Positions 1-8,351 of a stretch of 64,000 nt of DNA are shown here, one piece after another. A program made the translations under genes and the position numbers. Origin of the DNA: Amycolatopsis alba DSM 44262. GTDB lineage: Bacteria > Actinomycetota > Actinomycetes > Mycobacteriales > Pseudonocardiaceae. How positions within the stretch are numbered: the first letter of the stretch is position 1; each line of letters starts with the position of its first letter. Location: the NCBI RefSeq assembly GCF_000384215.1, contig NZ_KB913032.1:6096588-6160587 (forward strand). The letters are read 5' to 3'. The notes beneath the pieces were generated by a model. The model was not told the origin of the DNA. It saw nothing but the letters and a program-made list of their open reading frames with translations, and did not search any database.

Positions 1-324
1 CCAGCGTCGGTTCTTGGGCGTCCATAAGGGAAACCGAGGCGTTGACCCCGCGGGCCTCGATGTCTTTCGCGGTGCGGCGGATCATCTCGGCGGAAAGGTC
101 GATGCCCAGCACCGATCCACCCGCGCCGACCCGTTCGGCCGCCGGGAACAGCACCGCGCCGCGTCCGCAACCCACGTCCAGCACCTGCTCACCGGGCACG
201 AGGTCGACCCGGTCGAGCAGTTCCTCGGCGAACACGCCGAAGAAGTCGACGCCGAGGGCGTCGTAGGTCTCCGCCGTCCGGTCGAACAGCAGCGCCATCG
301 CCTGCCGGGTGTCCGTGCTCATGC
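1..324 (-). CDS. SAM-dependent class I methyltransferase (3' end outside window)
   Basis: Partial gene; the window edge removes its C-terminal part, leaving 108 codons. Translation from ATG at 324 gives a typical small-molecule methyltransferase N terminus: a helical region with 'LFDRTAETYDALG', then the glycine-rich SAM-binding motif I LDVGCGRG at residues 48-54 and the acidic strand-2 end GIDLS near residue 75. Family knowledge: these UbiE/ArsM-like enzymes transfer methyl groups in the cytoplasm; the acceptor cannot be told from this fragment. No partner gene is visible. The upstream region (325-662) is filled with palindromic repeats. Confidence 0.85.
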
Positions 325-449
325 GCAGGACGATGACCCGGCGAAAACGGTGTTGTCAAACGAAGACGCGGGATTTGTCACGGTGCTCCGGTCGTGAGCT
401 TCAGGAATTCGCGCCGAGATGTCAAAGATGCTCAAGGCCCTTGTGGGAA

Positions 450-504
450 GTCCGTGAGGGCCTCCTTGAGGGACTCAGAGTCCCTCAAGGAGGCCCTCAC
501 GGAC
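450..504. repeat. Perfect palindromic repeat, copy A (27-bp arms, 1-nt loop)
   Basis: The left arm begins GTCCGTGAGGGCCTCC and is followed by a single A and its exact reverse complement. It belongs to the same family as copies at 16576-16632 and 38335-38397. Relative to those it carries an A-to-G change in one arm matched by T-to-C in the other, so the palindrome stays perfect. It lies in the gap 325-662 between two minus-strand genes, downstream of the YdcF-like gene. It could act as a terminator or REP-like element. Confidence 0.9.
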
Positions 505-544
505 AGCCGACCGCCTGCGACCACGATACGTTTGGTCCCAAGGT

Positions 545-597
545 GTTGCGAAAGCCACTTTCGCAACCTCCAGCCTTGGCAAAGTGGCTTTCGCAAC
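545..597. repeat. Inverted repeat with 17-bp arms (GTTGCGAAAGCCACTTT family)
   Basis: Arms at 545-561 and 581-597 are exact reverse complements. The left arm core GCGAAAGCCACTTT also occurs in the hairpin at 8198-8250, so this is a second dispersed repeat family. It sits in the same gene-free gap as copy A. Confidence 0.85.
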
Positions 598-623
598 GTC
601 GCCTGCCTGGCCGCACCGGTCGT

Positions 624-650
624 GAGTCCCTCAAGGAGGCCTTCACGGAC
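624..650. repeat. Half copy of the palindromic repeat
   Basis: This 27-nt stretch matches a single right arm (GAGTCCCTCAAGG through TCACGGAC) of the palindrome family, with no partner arm. It ends 12 bases before the stop codon of the minus-strand YdcF-like gene. The half copy suggests the elements can lose or exchange arms. Confidence 0.8.
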
Positions 651-662
651 AGCCGAAAGGCT

Positions 663-1673
663 TTAGAAAGCGCGGGAAATCTGCGAAAGCACGATGAGCC
701 CGCAGATCACCAGGTTCTTGATCTTGTGATCCACCAGGATGGCCACGAATTCGCGGATGGTGGCGCTCGGCCAGAAGTACCAGGCCGTCGGCGACCCGAT
801 GACCTGGCCGTTCACCTTGGCGCGGCGGGCGATGAGGGCGGCGCGGAGGACGTGGAAGTTGTTCGTGACCACCGTGCACCGGTAGCCCGCCTTCCGCTCC
901 CGCATGATCTCGGCGCTGAAGGTGAGATTCTCGAACGTCGTCCGCGACCGATCCTCCAGGAGGATCCGCTCCCTCGGCAGCCCGTTCTCGACCAGATAGT
1001 CGGCCATGGCGTGGGACTCCGGCAGATCCTCGTCGGGTCCTTGCCCGCCCGAGGTGACCACCATCGGCTCCCGGCCGCGGCGGGCTTCCGCGTCCACGAC
1101 GCGTTTGGCGCGGTTCAGGCGGCCGGCCAGCAGCGGCGGCACCCGGTGGCCGTCCAGCAGTCCCGAGCCCAGCACCACGACGAAGTCCACGTTCTTCTCG
1201 GTGCGGATGCGGCCGTAGACGATGGAGTACAGAAGAAAGCAGACGAAGAGGAACGAGACGTAGACGAGGATTCCGTTGAGGCTGCCCCGGACGATGTCCA
1301 GAGGTTCCCAGGCCAGTTGAGTGACCGTCGCGTTGAACACGATGAGCGCGATGATGCCGATCCCCGTCAGCAGCGACAGCACGTTGGCCAGCCGTCGTCC
1401 TTCGCGGCGGAGCATGGTGATCCCGTTGCAGATCAGGAAGACCGTCAGCGCGAGGACCGTCGGGATGATCAGCAGGATCACGCCGAGCGCGACGAAGCCC
1501 GCGGCCTCGGGCGACACCGAAGCGAGAAGCGCGATGAAGGTGATGCCGAGGAACAGCAGCGCGAAGAAGAGGTAGAAGCCGTTCCTCAGCCGACGCCGGT
1601 CGCGAAGGAAGCTCACCAGGAACGCCGCGCAGCACAGGGTCGCGATGGCGAAGGGAATTGCAGCGGCCTTCAC
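663..1673 (-). CDS. YdcF/ElyC/SanA-family (DUF218) membrane protein
   Basis: 336 aa from GTG at 1673. That start is preferred over ATG at 1742 because GGAG lies 5 nt upstream and the N terminus then begins at the first membrane helix. Several hydrophobic segments fill roughly residues 1-155. A soluble DUF218 domain follows, starting with VVVLGSGLLDG and containing the conserved patterns SGGQG, ESHAMADYL, E/D-S-TTFEN and VTNNFHVLRA. Family members act at the cell envelope and are linked in other bacteria to cell-wall precursor or lipid-carrier homeostasis; the reaction is not established. It is transcribed alone, with palindromic repeats just downstream. Confidence 0.85.
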   Translation of the reverse strand: MKAAAIPFAIATLCCAAFLVSFLRDRRRLRNGFYLFFALLFLGITFIALLASVSPEAAGFVALGVILLIIPTVLALTVFLICNGITMLRREGRRLANVLSLLTGIGIIALIVFNATVTQLAWEPLDIVRGSLNGILVYVSFLFVCFLLYSIVYGRIRTEKNVDFVVVLGSGLLDGHRVPPLLAGRLNRAKRVVDAEARRGREPMVVTSGGQGPDEDLPESHAMADYLVENGLPRERILLEDRSRTTFENLTFSAEIMRERKAGYRCTVVTNNFHVLRAALIARRAKVNGQVIGSPTAWYFWPSATIREFVAILVDHKIKNLVICGLIVLSQISRAF

Positions 1674-1800
1674 GAGAACTCCAGCTTCGGACGAGGCGGG
1701 CACTCGAGTGTCGGCACGCGGTGCGGCGGCATTGAAACACACGGCGAAGCCGCCGAAGGCACCTTCGGTCGGCGTGTCGCCTTTCCTGGCCCGACCGTGG

Positions 1801-3420
1801 TTACCGCCGCCGCTGCACCGGCCGTTCGTCCCAGACGGGTTCCGGGGTTTCCCGGACCCGGCCGTCGGAGCCGAACACGAGGTACCGGTCGAAGGAGCGC
1901 GCGAACCACCGGTCGTGCGTCACCGCCACCGTGGTGCCCTCGTACGCCTCGAGCGCCTGCTGCAGCGCTTCCGCCGAAGCGAGGTCGAGGTTGTCGGTCG
2001 GCTCGTCCAGCAGCAGGGCGGTGGCGCCGCCGATCTCCAGCAGCAGGATCTGGAACCGCGCCTGCTGGCCACCGGACAGCTTCTCGAACCGCTGGTCACC
2101 CTGGCCGTCGAGTTCGTAGCGGCGCAGGATGTTCATCGCGGGCCCGCGGCTCCGCGCGTGGCCGGTCCAGAGGATGTCGACGAGCGTGTGCCCGAGCAGT
2201 TCGGGATGGGCGTGCGTCTGCGCGAAATGGCCGGGGACGACACGGGCACCCAGCTTCCACAGTCCGTCGTGAGCGACGTCCTCACCGGCCAGCAAGCGCA
2301 GGAAGTGCGATTTGCCGGAGCCGTTCGAGCCGAGTACCGCGACCCGTTCGCCGTAGAAGATCTCCAGGTCGAAGGGTTTCATCAGACCGCGGAGTTCGAG
2401 TCCTTCGCAGGTGACGGCGCGGACGCCGGTCCGGCCGCCGCGCAGGCGCATGGTGATCTTCTGCTCGCGCGGGGGCGCGGCGGGCGCGCCCGCCTCTTCG
2501 AACTTCCGCAGGCGGGTCTGCGCGGCGTGGTAGCGCGAGGCCATCTCGTCGCTGCGCGCGGCGTACTGACGCATGTCGGCCACGAGCTTCTTGAGCTGGG
2601 CATGCTTTTCGTCCCAGCGACGGCGGAGCTCCTCGAAACGCTCGAACCGCTCCGCGCGTGCCTGGTGGTAGGTGTCGAAGCCGCCGCCGTGCACCCACAC
2701 GTCGCCGCCGGCTGGACCGGGTTCGACGCTGATGATCTTCTTCGCCGCCCGCGCGAGCAGTTCCCGGTCGTGCGAGACGAACAGGACGGTCTTCTGGGTC
2801 TCCCGCAGCCGCTCTTCCAGCCACTGCTTGCCGGGGACGTCGAGATAGTTGTCCGGCTCGTCGAGCAGGAGGACACCGCAACCGCCGAGGAGCAGCGCTT
2901 CGAGGACCAGCCGTTTCTGCTCGCCGCCGGACAGGGTGCGCACCTCGCGCCAGCGCGCCTTCTCGTACGGCAGGTTGAGCGCCGCCGTCGTGCACTTGTC
3001 CCACATGACTTCGGCTTCGTAGCCGCGAGCGTCGCCCCAGTCGCCGAGCGCCTGGGCGTAGGCCATCTGGGCCGCTTCGTCGTCGCGTTCCATCAACGCG
3101 AGTTCGGTCTCTTCGACAGCGCGGGCGGCGACGCGGAGCGGTTCCGGCGACACCGACACGAGCAGGTCCCGCACGGTCCGTTCGTCGCGCACCGAGCCGA
3201 CGAACTGGGGCATCACCCCGAGGCCGCCACTGATGGTCACCGAGCCGCCGTCGGGTACCAGTTCGCCCGAGATCAGCCGCAGCAGGGTCGTCTTGCCTGC
3301 CCCGTTGGCGCCGACGAGCGCGCACACGTTGCCCTCACCGACGCGGAACGAGACGTCGCCGAGCAGCAGCCGCCCGTCGGGCAGGTAGTACTCGGCGTGC
3401 GCGACTTCCACATGTCCCAT
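1801..3420 (-). CDS. ABC-F family ATP-binding protein (two nucleotide-binding domains)
   Basis: 539 aa. Start placed at ATG 3420 (MGHVEVAHAEYYL), where ABC homology begins; the open frame runs further upstream but there encodes a shadow of the opposite-strand gene. Domain 1 has Walker A GANGAGKTT near residue 40, signature LSGGEQKRL near 163 and Walker B VLLLDEPDNYLD. A charged linker follows, then domain 2 with GSNGSGKSH near 367, LSGGQQARF and ALLLDEPTDNLD. There are no membrane segments. ABC-F proteins are cytoplasmic ribosome-associated ATPases; some protect ribosomes from antibiotics, others act in translation. The sequence alone does not say which group this one belongs to. It is divergent from the small membrane gene at 3472. 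Confidence 0.9.
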   Translation of the reverse strand: MGHVEVAHAEYYLPDGRLLLGDVSFRVGEGNVCALVGANGAGKTTLLRLISGELVPDGGSVTISGGLGVMPQFVGSVRDERTVRDLLVSVSPEPLRVAARAVEETELALMERDDEAAQMAYAQALGDWGDARGYEAEVMWDKCTTAALNLPYEKARWREVRTLSGGEQKRLVLEALLLGGCGVLLLDEPDNYLDVPGKQWLEERLRETQKTVLFVSHDRELLARAAKKIISVEPGPAGGDVWVHGGGFDTYHQARAERFERFEELRRRWDEKHAQLKKLVADMRQYAARSDEMASRYHAAQTRLRKFEEAGAPAAPPREQKITMRLRGGRTGVRAVTCEGLELRGLMKPFDLEIFYGERVAVLGSNGSGKSHFLRLLAGEDVAHDGLWKLGARVVPGHFAQTHAHPELLGHTLVDILWTGHARSRGPAMNILRRYELDGQGDQRFEKLSGGQQARFQILLLEIGGATALLLDEPTDNLDLASAEALQQALEAYEGTTVAVTHDRWFARSFDRYLVFGSDGRVRETPEPVWDERPVQRRR

Positions 3421-3471
3421 TTCGACAGACTGCCCGTGCCTGCGGAAAGCACGCAACGTAATTCCGGTACT

Positions 3472-3837
3472 GTGATCGACGTGGAGCGAACCTTCTTCGG
3501 CGTGCGGCTCAAGCTGATGCTTGCGCTGTTCCTGCCGGAGCTGTTCCTCGTGCTCCCGGTCGTCGGCGGGGTCAACCCGCTGGGCCTGGTCACCGCGCTG
3601 ACCGCGTCGGTGACGGTGGCCAATCCGCTCGGCCTCGCCGCCGCTTTGACGGCGTCCCTCGCCGTCGTCCTGCTCGCGCTCTCGGCGCATTTCCGCCTGG
3701 AACCGGCGGCCGCCGCGATGAAGGTGCGTGCCATCAGCCTGCGCGAACGCGCGCAGCTGTTCTTGAGCCTGCGCGATCCCGACGCGCGCGGCCGTGTCCG
3801 GCCTCGAGCTCCGTCACAGGGCTTCGCGGCTGCCTGA
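3472..3837 (+). CDS. Small membrane protein, DUF6412-like, next to YidC
   Basis: About 121 aa from GTG 3472; GTG 3481 or ATG 3517 are alternatives, and no strong ribosome-binding site decides between them. Two hydrophobic segments, LMLALFLPELFLVLPVVGG and a second around residues 50-75, are followed by a basic tail with 'LRDPDARGRVRPRAP'. That tail resembles small actinobacterial proteins found beside YidC paralogues, a family resemblance recalled rather than searched. The YidC-like gene starts 69 nt downstream on the same strand, so a role in membrane insertion or assembly is plausible. No enzymatic motif is visible. Confidence 0.7.
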   Translation: MIDVERTFFGVRLKLMLALFLPELFLVLPVVGGVNPLGLVTALTASVTVANPLGLAAALTASLAVVLLALSAHFRLEPAAAAMKVRAISLRERAQLFLSLRDPDARGRVRPRAPSQGFAAA

Positions 3838-3906
3838 CCTCTCTGCGTTCGAAGGTGAGGCAGTCACTCCTGCCCACCCACCTTCGATCGACGGAGTGAC
3901 CTGGTC

Positions 3907-4752
3907 ATGTTCGATGTCTTCCTGTACCCCGTTTCCGCCATTCTCTGGTTCTGGCACAAGGTTTTCGGCGCCGTTTCGAGTCCCGATTCGGGCCTGGCCT
4001 GGGTGCTGTCCATTGTGTTCCTCGTCTTCACCCTGCGCCTCCTGCTGGTCAAACCCGCGCTCGGCGCGCTGCGCGCGGGCCGCCGCACCCAGGCGCTGGC
4101 CCCGCAGATGCAGAAGATCAAGGAGAAGTACGGCAAGGACCGCCGCCGGATGGCGACGGAGATCCAGAAGCTGCACGCCGAAAGCGGCGTCAGCCCGCTG
4201 GGCGGTTGCCTCCCGGCGCTGATCCAGCTGCCGGTGTTCCTGTCGTTGTACTGGGTCTTGCGCGATTTCACGCCGGGAGCCCGGTCGAATCACGTCTTCG
4301 ATCAGGCCGGGGTGGAGTCGTTCCTGAACGCCGACCTGTTCGGCGCGAAGCTCGGGAACTGGCTTTCGCAACCGGCCGCGGAGCTGGCCACGTTCGGCAC
4401 GGACCACGTCCACATGATCGCGGTCGGGGTACCGCTGATGCTGATCGCGAGTCTCGCCACGTTTTTCTCGATGCGCTCGGGCCTCGCCAGGCAGACCGAG
4501 GTGGCCCCGCAGGCCGCGGGGATCACCAAACTGATGATGTACCTGGCGCCGGTCGGCATGCTGGTCTCGGGTTCGTTCTTCCCGGTGCCGATCGGGGTGC
4601 TGCTGTACTTCCTGGCCACCAACGTGTGGACGCTGGGGCAGCAGCACTTCCTCACCAAGGTCGTCGACAGGGAAGAGGTCAGGGACCGGTCGGCTGAATC
4701 ACCGGAATCGGGCGAAGAACTGTTCGGTACCGGCGTGTCGGGCAAAGCCTGA
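3907..4752 (+). CDS. YidC/Oxa1 family membrane protein insertase (paralogue)
   Basis: 281 aa. It has the family layout: first helix near the N terminus, then FTLRLLLVKPALGALRAGRR with the conserved membrane Arg region, a cytoplasmic coiled region 'MQKIKEKYGKDRRRM', then GGCLPALIQLPVFLSLYWVLR and three more helices ending SFFPVPIGVLLYFLATN. YidC inserts and folds membrane proteins in the cytoplasmic membrane, with or without SecYEG. The housekeeping actinobacterial copy normally lies in the rpmH-rnpA-yidC cluster near dnaA. None of those genes is here, so this is probably a secondary copy. The acidic C-terminal tail lacks the basic ribosome-binding extension. Confidence 0.9.
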   Translation: MFDVFLYPVSAILWFWHKVFGAVSSPDSGLAWVLSIVFLVFTLRLLLVKPALGALRAGRRTQALAPQMQKIKEKYGKDRRRMATEIQKLHAESGVSPLGGCLPALIQLPVFLSLYWVLRDFTPGARSNHVFDQAGVESFLNADLFGAKLGNWLSQPAAELATFGTDHVHMIAVGVPLMLIASLATFFSMRSGLARQTEVAPQAAGITKLMMYLAPVGMLVSGSFFPVPIGVLLYFLATNVWTLGQQHFLTKVVDREEVRDRSAESPESGEELFGTGVSGKA

Positions 4753-4770
4753 TCGGGAATCATCGCGCTC

Positions 4771-4827
4771 GTCCGGGAACTGTTCCCGGACGGGTGGGTG
4801 TTCCCGGCGCCGTCCGGCGCCGGGAAC
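4771..4827. terminator. Two adjacent hairpins between convergent genes
   Basis: Hairpin 1 has 10-bp arms, GTCCGGGAAC at 4771-4780 and its complement at 4782-4791, with a 1-nt loop. Hairpin 2 has 12-bp arms at 4800-4811 and 4816-4827 with a 4-nt loop. They lie between the ends of the YidC-like gene and the UvrA-like gene, as expected for a bidirectional terminator. Neither has a T-tract. Confidence 0.65.
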
Positions 4828-4834
4828 GCGTTCG

Positions 4835-7120
4835 TCAGCCTTTCCGCAGGTACCGTCCCGTGAGCGACGAGGGGTCCGCAGCCAGCGCCGACGGCGTGCC
4901 CTCGAACACGACCGTCCCGCCGTCGGAACCCGCGCCCGGCCCGATGTCGATGACATGGTCGGCGTGCGCGATCACCTGCTGGTCGTGCTCGATCAGAACG
5001 AGGGTCGCCCCGTCGTCGACGAGGTCGTCGCAGAGGGTGAGCAACCGCGCGACGTCGCTGCCGTGCAGCCCGGAGGTGGGCTCGTCGAGCACCAGGCGCA
5101 GTTCGGCCGCCGGACCCGCGTCGGCGAGGTGGCGGGCGAGCAGGAGCCGTTGCCGTTCGCCGCCGGAGAAGGTGTCGAGGCTCTGCCCGATGGTCAAGTA
5201 GCCGAGTCCGACCCGGTCCAGCCAGCGCAACCGCCGTGCGATGGGGGACCGCTCGCCGAACAGGGCGGCGGCGTCCGCGGGGTTCATCGCCAGGACGTCG
5301 GCGATGGTCCGGCCGTTCAGGCGCGCGGCGAGGGCCTCCGGGTTGAACCGGGTGCCGGCGCAGGCGTCGCAGCCGGTCTGGACGTCGTCCAGGAACGCCA
5401 GGTCGGTGACGATGACTCCCTTTCCCTTGCAGACCGGGCAGGCCCCTCGGCCGTTGGCGCTGAACCACGACGGAGGTTTCCCGGTGGCCTTGCCGAAGGC
5501 GTCGCGGACGGGCTCGGCGACACCGAGCACCGTGGCGGGCGTGGACCGGACGCCACCGCGCAGCGGAGCCTGCTCGACGACGACGAAACCGGGATGCTGC
5601 CGGGGGAGTTCGCCGGTGATCAGGGTGCTCTTGCCGGATCCGGCGACGCCCGAGACGACGGTCAGGACGCCGAGTGGCACGTCGACGGTGACGTCACGCA
5701 GGTTGTGACTCCGCGCGCCGGAGATCGTCACGACTCCCCGTGCGGCGCGGGGACGCTTCCGGAAACCGAGCGGTGCGCGGAGGGTCCGCCCGGTTTCGGT
5801 GCCGCTCGCGGTGAGTTCGCCGGGACCGCCTTCGAACTGGACGTGACCGCCGCCGTCACCGCCGGCGGGTCCGAGGTCGATCACGTGGTCGGCGGCCGCG
5901 ATGACCGCGGGATGGTGTTCGACCACGAGGATCGTGTTGTGCGCGTCGCGGAGCCTGGCCAGCAGTTCGAGGAGCCGGTGCACGTCGTGCGGGTGAAGGC
6001 CGGTACTGGGCTCGTCGAACACGTAGCAGACGTCGCTGAGCGCGCTGCCGAGGTGACGGACGATCTTGACGCGCTGGGCTTCGCCGCCGGACAGCGTTCT
6101 CGATTCCCTGGACAGGCTGAGATAGCCGAGGCCGACGGACGCGAGCGCGTCGAGACGTTCCCGGATCGCTTGCAGCAGCGGCGCCACCGACGGGTGGCGC
6201 ACGCCCGCCACGACGTCGCGCAAGTCGCCGACCGGCAGCGCCGACCAGTCCGCGATGGACCGCCCGTCGATCAGGCTGGCGCGCGCCGTCTCGTTCAGAC
6301 GGGTCCCTTCGCAGTCCGGGCAGACGCCGCGGGTGACGACTCCGGCGAGCCCTTCCTGTTCCTCGGCGGTGAGGCGCGACGGTGTCTTGCGCAGGTACGA
6401 GTCCCGCAGCCGGGGGACGACGCCGTCGAAGACACCGTGTTTGGGGTAGTCAGAGCCGGGATTGTCGAGGGGAAGCCCTTCGGCGTGAAGCAGGGTTTCG
6501 ACCGTCGCCGACGGCAACCGTCCCAAGGGGACATCCGGGTCGGCGAGTCCGGAGTGGACGAGCCGTTTCCACCGGTAGGTCCCCGGCGCGAACGTCGGGA
6601 AGCGCACGGCGCCGTCGCGCAGGCTCCGCGAGCGGTCGAGCAGCCGGTCGAGATCGATGTCGTCGACCATCCCGAGCCCTTCGCAGCGCGGGCACATCCC
6701 GCTGGGATCGTTGAACGAGTAGGCGGGTGAGAACCCGGCGCCCGGTTTTCCGAGGCGGGAGAACAGCAGGCGCAGCAGTGGCGCGATGTCACTCGCCGTG
6801 CCCACTGTGGACCGCGCGTTCCCGGTGAACCGCCGTTGATCCACGATCGTGGTGAAGACCAGCCCGTCGATCCGGTCCACGTCCGCGGGCGGATGCTGCG
6901 GGAGCCGGTTCCGGACGAAGGCGGGGTAGGAACCGGTCACCAGGCGCTCGGCCTCGGCCGCGATCGTGTCGAACGCCAGTGACGACTTTCCCGACCCCGA
7001 TACGCCGGTGAACACCGTCAGCCGGTGTTTCGGCACCCGTACCGACACCTCGCGGAGGTTGTTCGTCCGGGCACCCTCCACCGTGATCCACCGGCCGCGC
7101 TCATCTCGAACCCTCGACAT
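4835..7120 (-). CDS. Short UvrA-like ABC ATPase (UvrA2/DrrC type)
   Basis: 761 aa, shorter than housekeeping UvrA (about 950). First ATPase half: FTGVSGSGKSSLAFDT Walker A near residue 40, zinc-finger pairs CPRCEG and CPDCEGTR, signature LSGGEAQRV, and FDEPSTGLHPHD. Second half: VSGVAGSGKSTL, CPVCKGKG and CDACAGTR, FSGGERQRL and LDEPTSGLHGSD. Short UvrA homologues lack part of the UvrB-binding region and are associated with tolerance to DNA-intercalating drugs or with self-resistance, not normal excision repair. It is divergent from a WYL regulator with a 57-nt spacer containing a perfect inverted repeat, suggesting induced expression. The substrate is unknown. Confidence 0.88.
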   Translation of the reverse strand: MSRVRDERGRWITVEGARTNNLREVSVRVPKHRLTVFTGVSGSGKSSLAFDTIAAEAERLVTGSYPAFVRNRLPQHPPADVDRIDGLVFTTIVDQRRFTGNARSTVGTASDIAPLLRLLFSRLGKPGAGFSPAYSFNDPSGMCPRCEGLGMVDDIDLDRLLDRSRSLRDGAVRFPTFAPGTYRWKRLVHSGLADPDVPLGRLPSATVETLLHAEGLPLDNPGSDYPKHGVFDGVVPRLRDSYLRKTPSRLTAEEQEGLAGVVTRGVCPDCEGTRLNETARASLIDGRSIADWSALPVGDLRDVVAGVRHPSVAPLLQAIRERLDALASVGLGYLSLSRESRTLSGGEAQRVKIVRHLGSALSDVCYVFDEPSTGLHPHDVHRLLELLARLRDAHNTILVVEHHPAVIAAADHVIDLGPAGGDGGGHVQFEGGPGELTASGTETGRTLRAPLGFRKRPRAARGVVTISGARSHNLRDVTVDVPLGVLTVVSGVAGSGKSTLITGELPRQHPGFVVVEQAPLRGGVRSTPATVLGVAEPVRDAFGKATGKPPSWFSANGRGACPVCKGKGVIVTDLAFLDDVQTGCDACAGTRFNPEALAARLNGRTIADVLAMNPADAAALFGERSPIARRLRWLDRVGLGYLTIGQSLDTFSGGERQRLLLARHLADAGPAAELRLVLDEPTSGLHGSDVARLLTLCDDLVDDGATLVLIEHDQQVIAHADHVIDIGPGAGSDGGTVVFEGTPSALAADPSSLTGRYLRKG

Positions 7121-7141
7121 GAGACCACGCTACGATGAGAT

Positions 7142-7160
7142 GTGGCCGGTTTACGGCCAC
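7142..7160. promoter_or_regulatory. Inverted repeat, candidate operator of the WYL regulator
   Basis: GTGGCCG and CGGCCAC form perfect 7-bp arms around a GTTTA spacer in the 57-nt gap between the divergent UvrA-like and WYL genes. TACGAT at 7131-7136 (plus) and GATAAT at 7162-7167 (minus) are possible -10 elements on either side. A regulator bound here could control both genes. Binding is inference. Confidence 0.6.
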
Positions 7161-7177
7161 AATTATCGGGAGGCGCG

Positions 7178-8152
7178 GTGACCGCACCACGGGAACGGAT
7201 GCTGCGGCTGCTGTCGCTCCTGCAGACCGGCAGGGGATGGCCCGCCGCCGAACTCGCGACGGCCATGGAAGTCCCGCCACGCACCCTCCGCCGGGACATC
7301 GACCACCTCCGCGGCCTGGGGTATCCGGTGGAGAGCAGCCGCGGTCCGGGAGGCAACTACCGGCTCGTCGCCGGCACCGCGCTGCCGCCGCTCATGCTGG
7401 AACACGACGAAGCGATCGCCACCGTGCTCGGGCTGCGTCTCGCCGCCGCAGGCGGGACCGGCATCGACCTGACCGCCGAATCGGCGGACCGCGCCGCCGC
7501 GAAACTCCGGCGTGTCCTCCCGCCGGCACTGCGACGGCGGACGGACGCGATGCTCGCCGCGGTCGAGTTCGGGATCGGCGAACAGCCGCGGGTCACGCCC
7601 GACGTCCTCACCGTCCTCGCCGCGGCAATCGCGGCTCGCCGGTGCCTCGAGTTCACGTACACGGCAAAGGACGGCCCGTCCTCCCGGACAGTCGAGCCGA
7701 TGCGCCTCGTCCAGCTCGGCAGGCGGTGGTATCTCTACGCCTGGGACCTCGGACGGCGGGACTGGCGGAGCTTCCGCCTCGACCGGATCGCCGCGCCGAG
7801 GACGACCGAGGTGGCGTTCGAGCCGCGTGACCTCCCGGTCGACGACGTCGCCGGCCATCTCCAAGAACGCTTCCACAGCCCGAAATCGCTCCGGATCACG
7901 CTGACCCTGGACGTCGGAGCGGAGGAGGCCGCGGCCCGGCTGCACCGGGTCGACGGGAGTTTCGAGGCCCTCGGCGACGACAGTTGCCGGTACGTCGCGC
8001 ACGTCGATTCCTTCGAGTGGCTGGCGGTCGTCCTGACGCTCACCGACATCGGCTTCACGGTGGAGGAACCGGCGGAGTTCGGCGAGTACCTCGCGCGGAC
8101 CGGGCGGCGGCTGCTTCGTGGGAGCGGGTCCGGTGGGCCTCGTGAGTGGTAA
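7178..8152 (+). CDS. YafY-type transcriptional regulator (HTH_11 + WYL domain)
   Basis: 324 aa from GTG 7178, preceded by GGGAGG. The N-terminal winged helix (RMLRLLSLLQTGRGWPAAEL ... TLRRDIDHLRGLGYPV) is typical HTH_11. A WYL domain follows around residues 140-230 (RRCLEFTYTAKDG, RRWYLYAWDLGRRDW), then a WCX-like C-terminal region. WYL regulators usually sense a small ligand or single-stranded DNA; the PafBC members control DNA-damage responses. Divergence from the UvrA-like gene across an inverted repeat makes it the likely regulator of that gene. The last codons and stop overlap the dispersed motif CTCGTGAGTGG at 8139-8149. Confidence 0.88.
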   Translation: MTAPRERMLRLLSLLQTGRGWPAAELATAMEVPPRTLRRDIDHLRGLGYPVESSRGPGGNYRLVAGTALPPLMLEHDEAIATVLGLRLAAAGGTGIDLTAESADRAAAKLRRVLPPALRRRTDAMLAAVEFGIGEQPRVTPDVLTVLAAAIAARRCLEFTYTAKDGPSSRTVEPMRLVQLGRRWYLYAWDLGRRDWRSFRLDRIAAPRTTEVAFEPRDLPVDDVAGHLQERFHSPKSLRITLTLDVGAEEAAARLHRVDGSFEALGDDSCRYVAHVDSFEWLAVVLTLTDIGFTVEEPAEFGEYLARTGRRLLRGSGSGGPREW

Positions 8153-8184
8153 GTGTCGTTAGAACGCGCTTTGTCACTCACGAG
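8139..8184. repeat. CTCGTGAGTG inverted repeat overlapping the WYL stop codon
   Basis: CTCGTGAGTG at 8139-8148 and CACTCACGAG at 8175-8184 are exact complements. The same CTCGTGAGTGG end motif occurs at 27653 and 38267, so it is a dispersed element. Here it supplies the last three codons and stop of the WYL gene. Confidence 0.75.
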
Positions 8185-8197
8185 TGCTGCGGGCGGT

Positions 8198-8250
8198 GTC
8201 GCGAAAGCCACTTTCGGGACACCTGACGTCCCGAAAGTGGCTTTCGCGAC
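8198..8250. terminator. 23-bp-arm hairpin between convergent genes
   Basis: Arms at 8198-8220 and 8228-8250 are exact complements, with a 7-nt loop ACCTGAC. It lies between the convergent WYL and Lrp genes (gap 8153-8351) and shares the GCGAAAGCCACTTT core with 545-597. It probably serves as a bidirectional terminator. The rest of the gap (8251-8351) shows only degenerate GTGAAGG-type repeat pieces. Confidence 0.7.
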
Positions 8251-8351
8251 GTCAGGTCGTACCGGGCCGGGGTTGTCGTGAGCCGTAAGGGCGGTCGGTC
8301 GTGAAGGACTCCTTGCCTACCCTGAAGGTGGTGAAGGGGGCCTTCGCGGAA

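Noticed and set aside
450..650. Possible CRISPR array from repeated palindromic units
   Set aside because: No regular repeat-spacer pattern, the units are long perfect palindromes scattered through the window, and no cas genes are present.
309..2414. 701-codon open frame on the plus strand
   Set aside because: Runs through repeats and across two minus-strand genes, with Arg/Pro/Asp-rich translation and no homology pattern.
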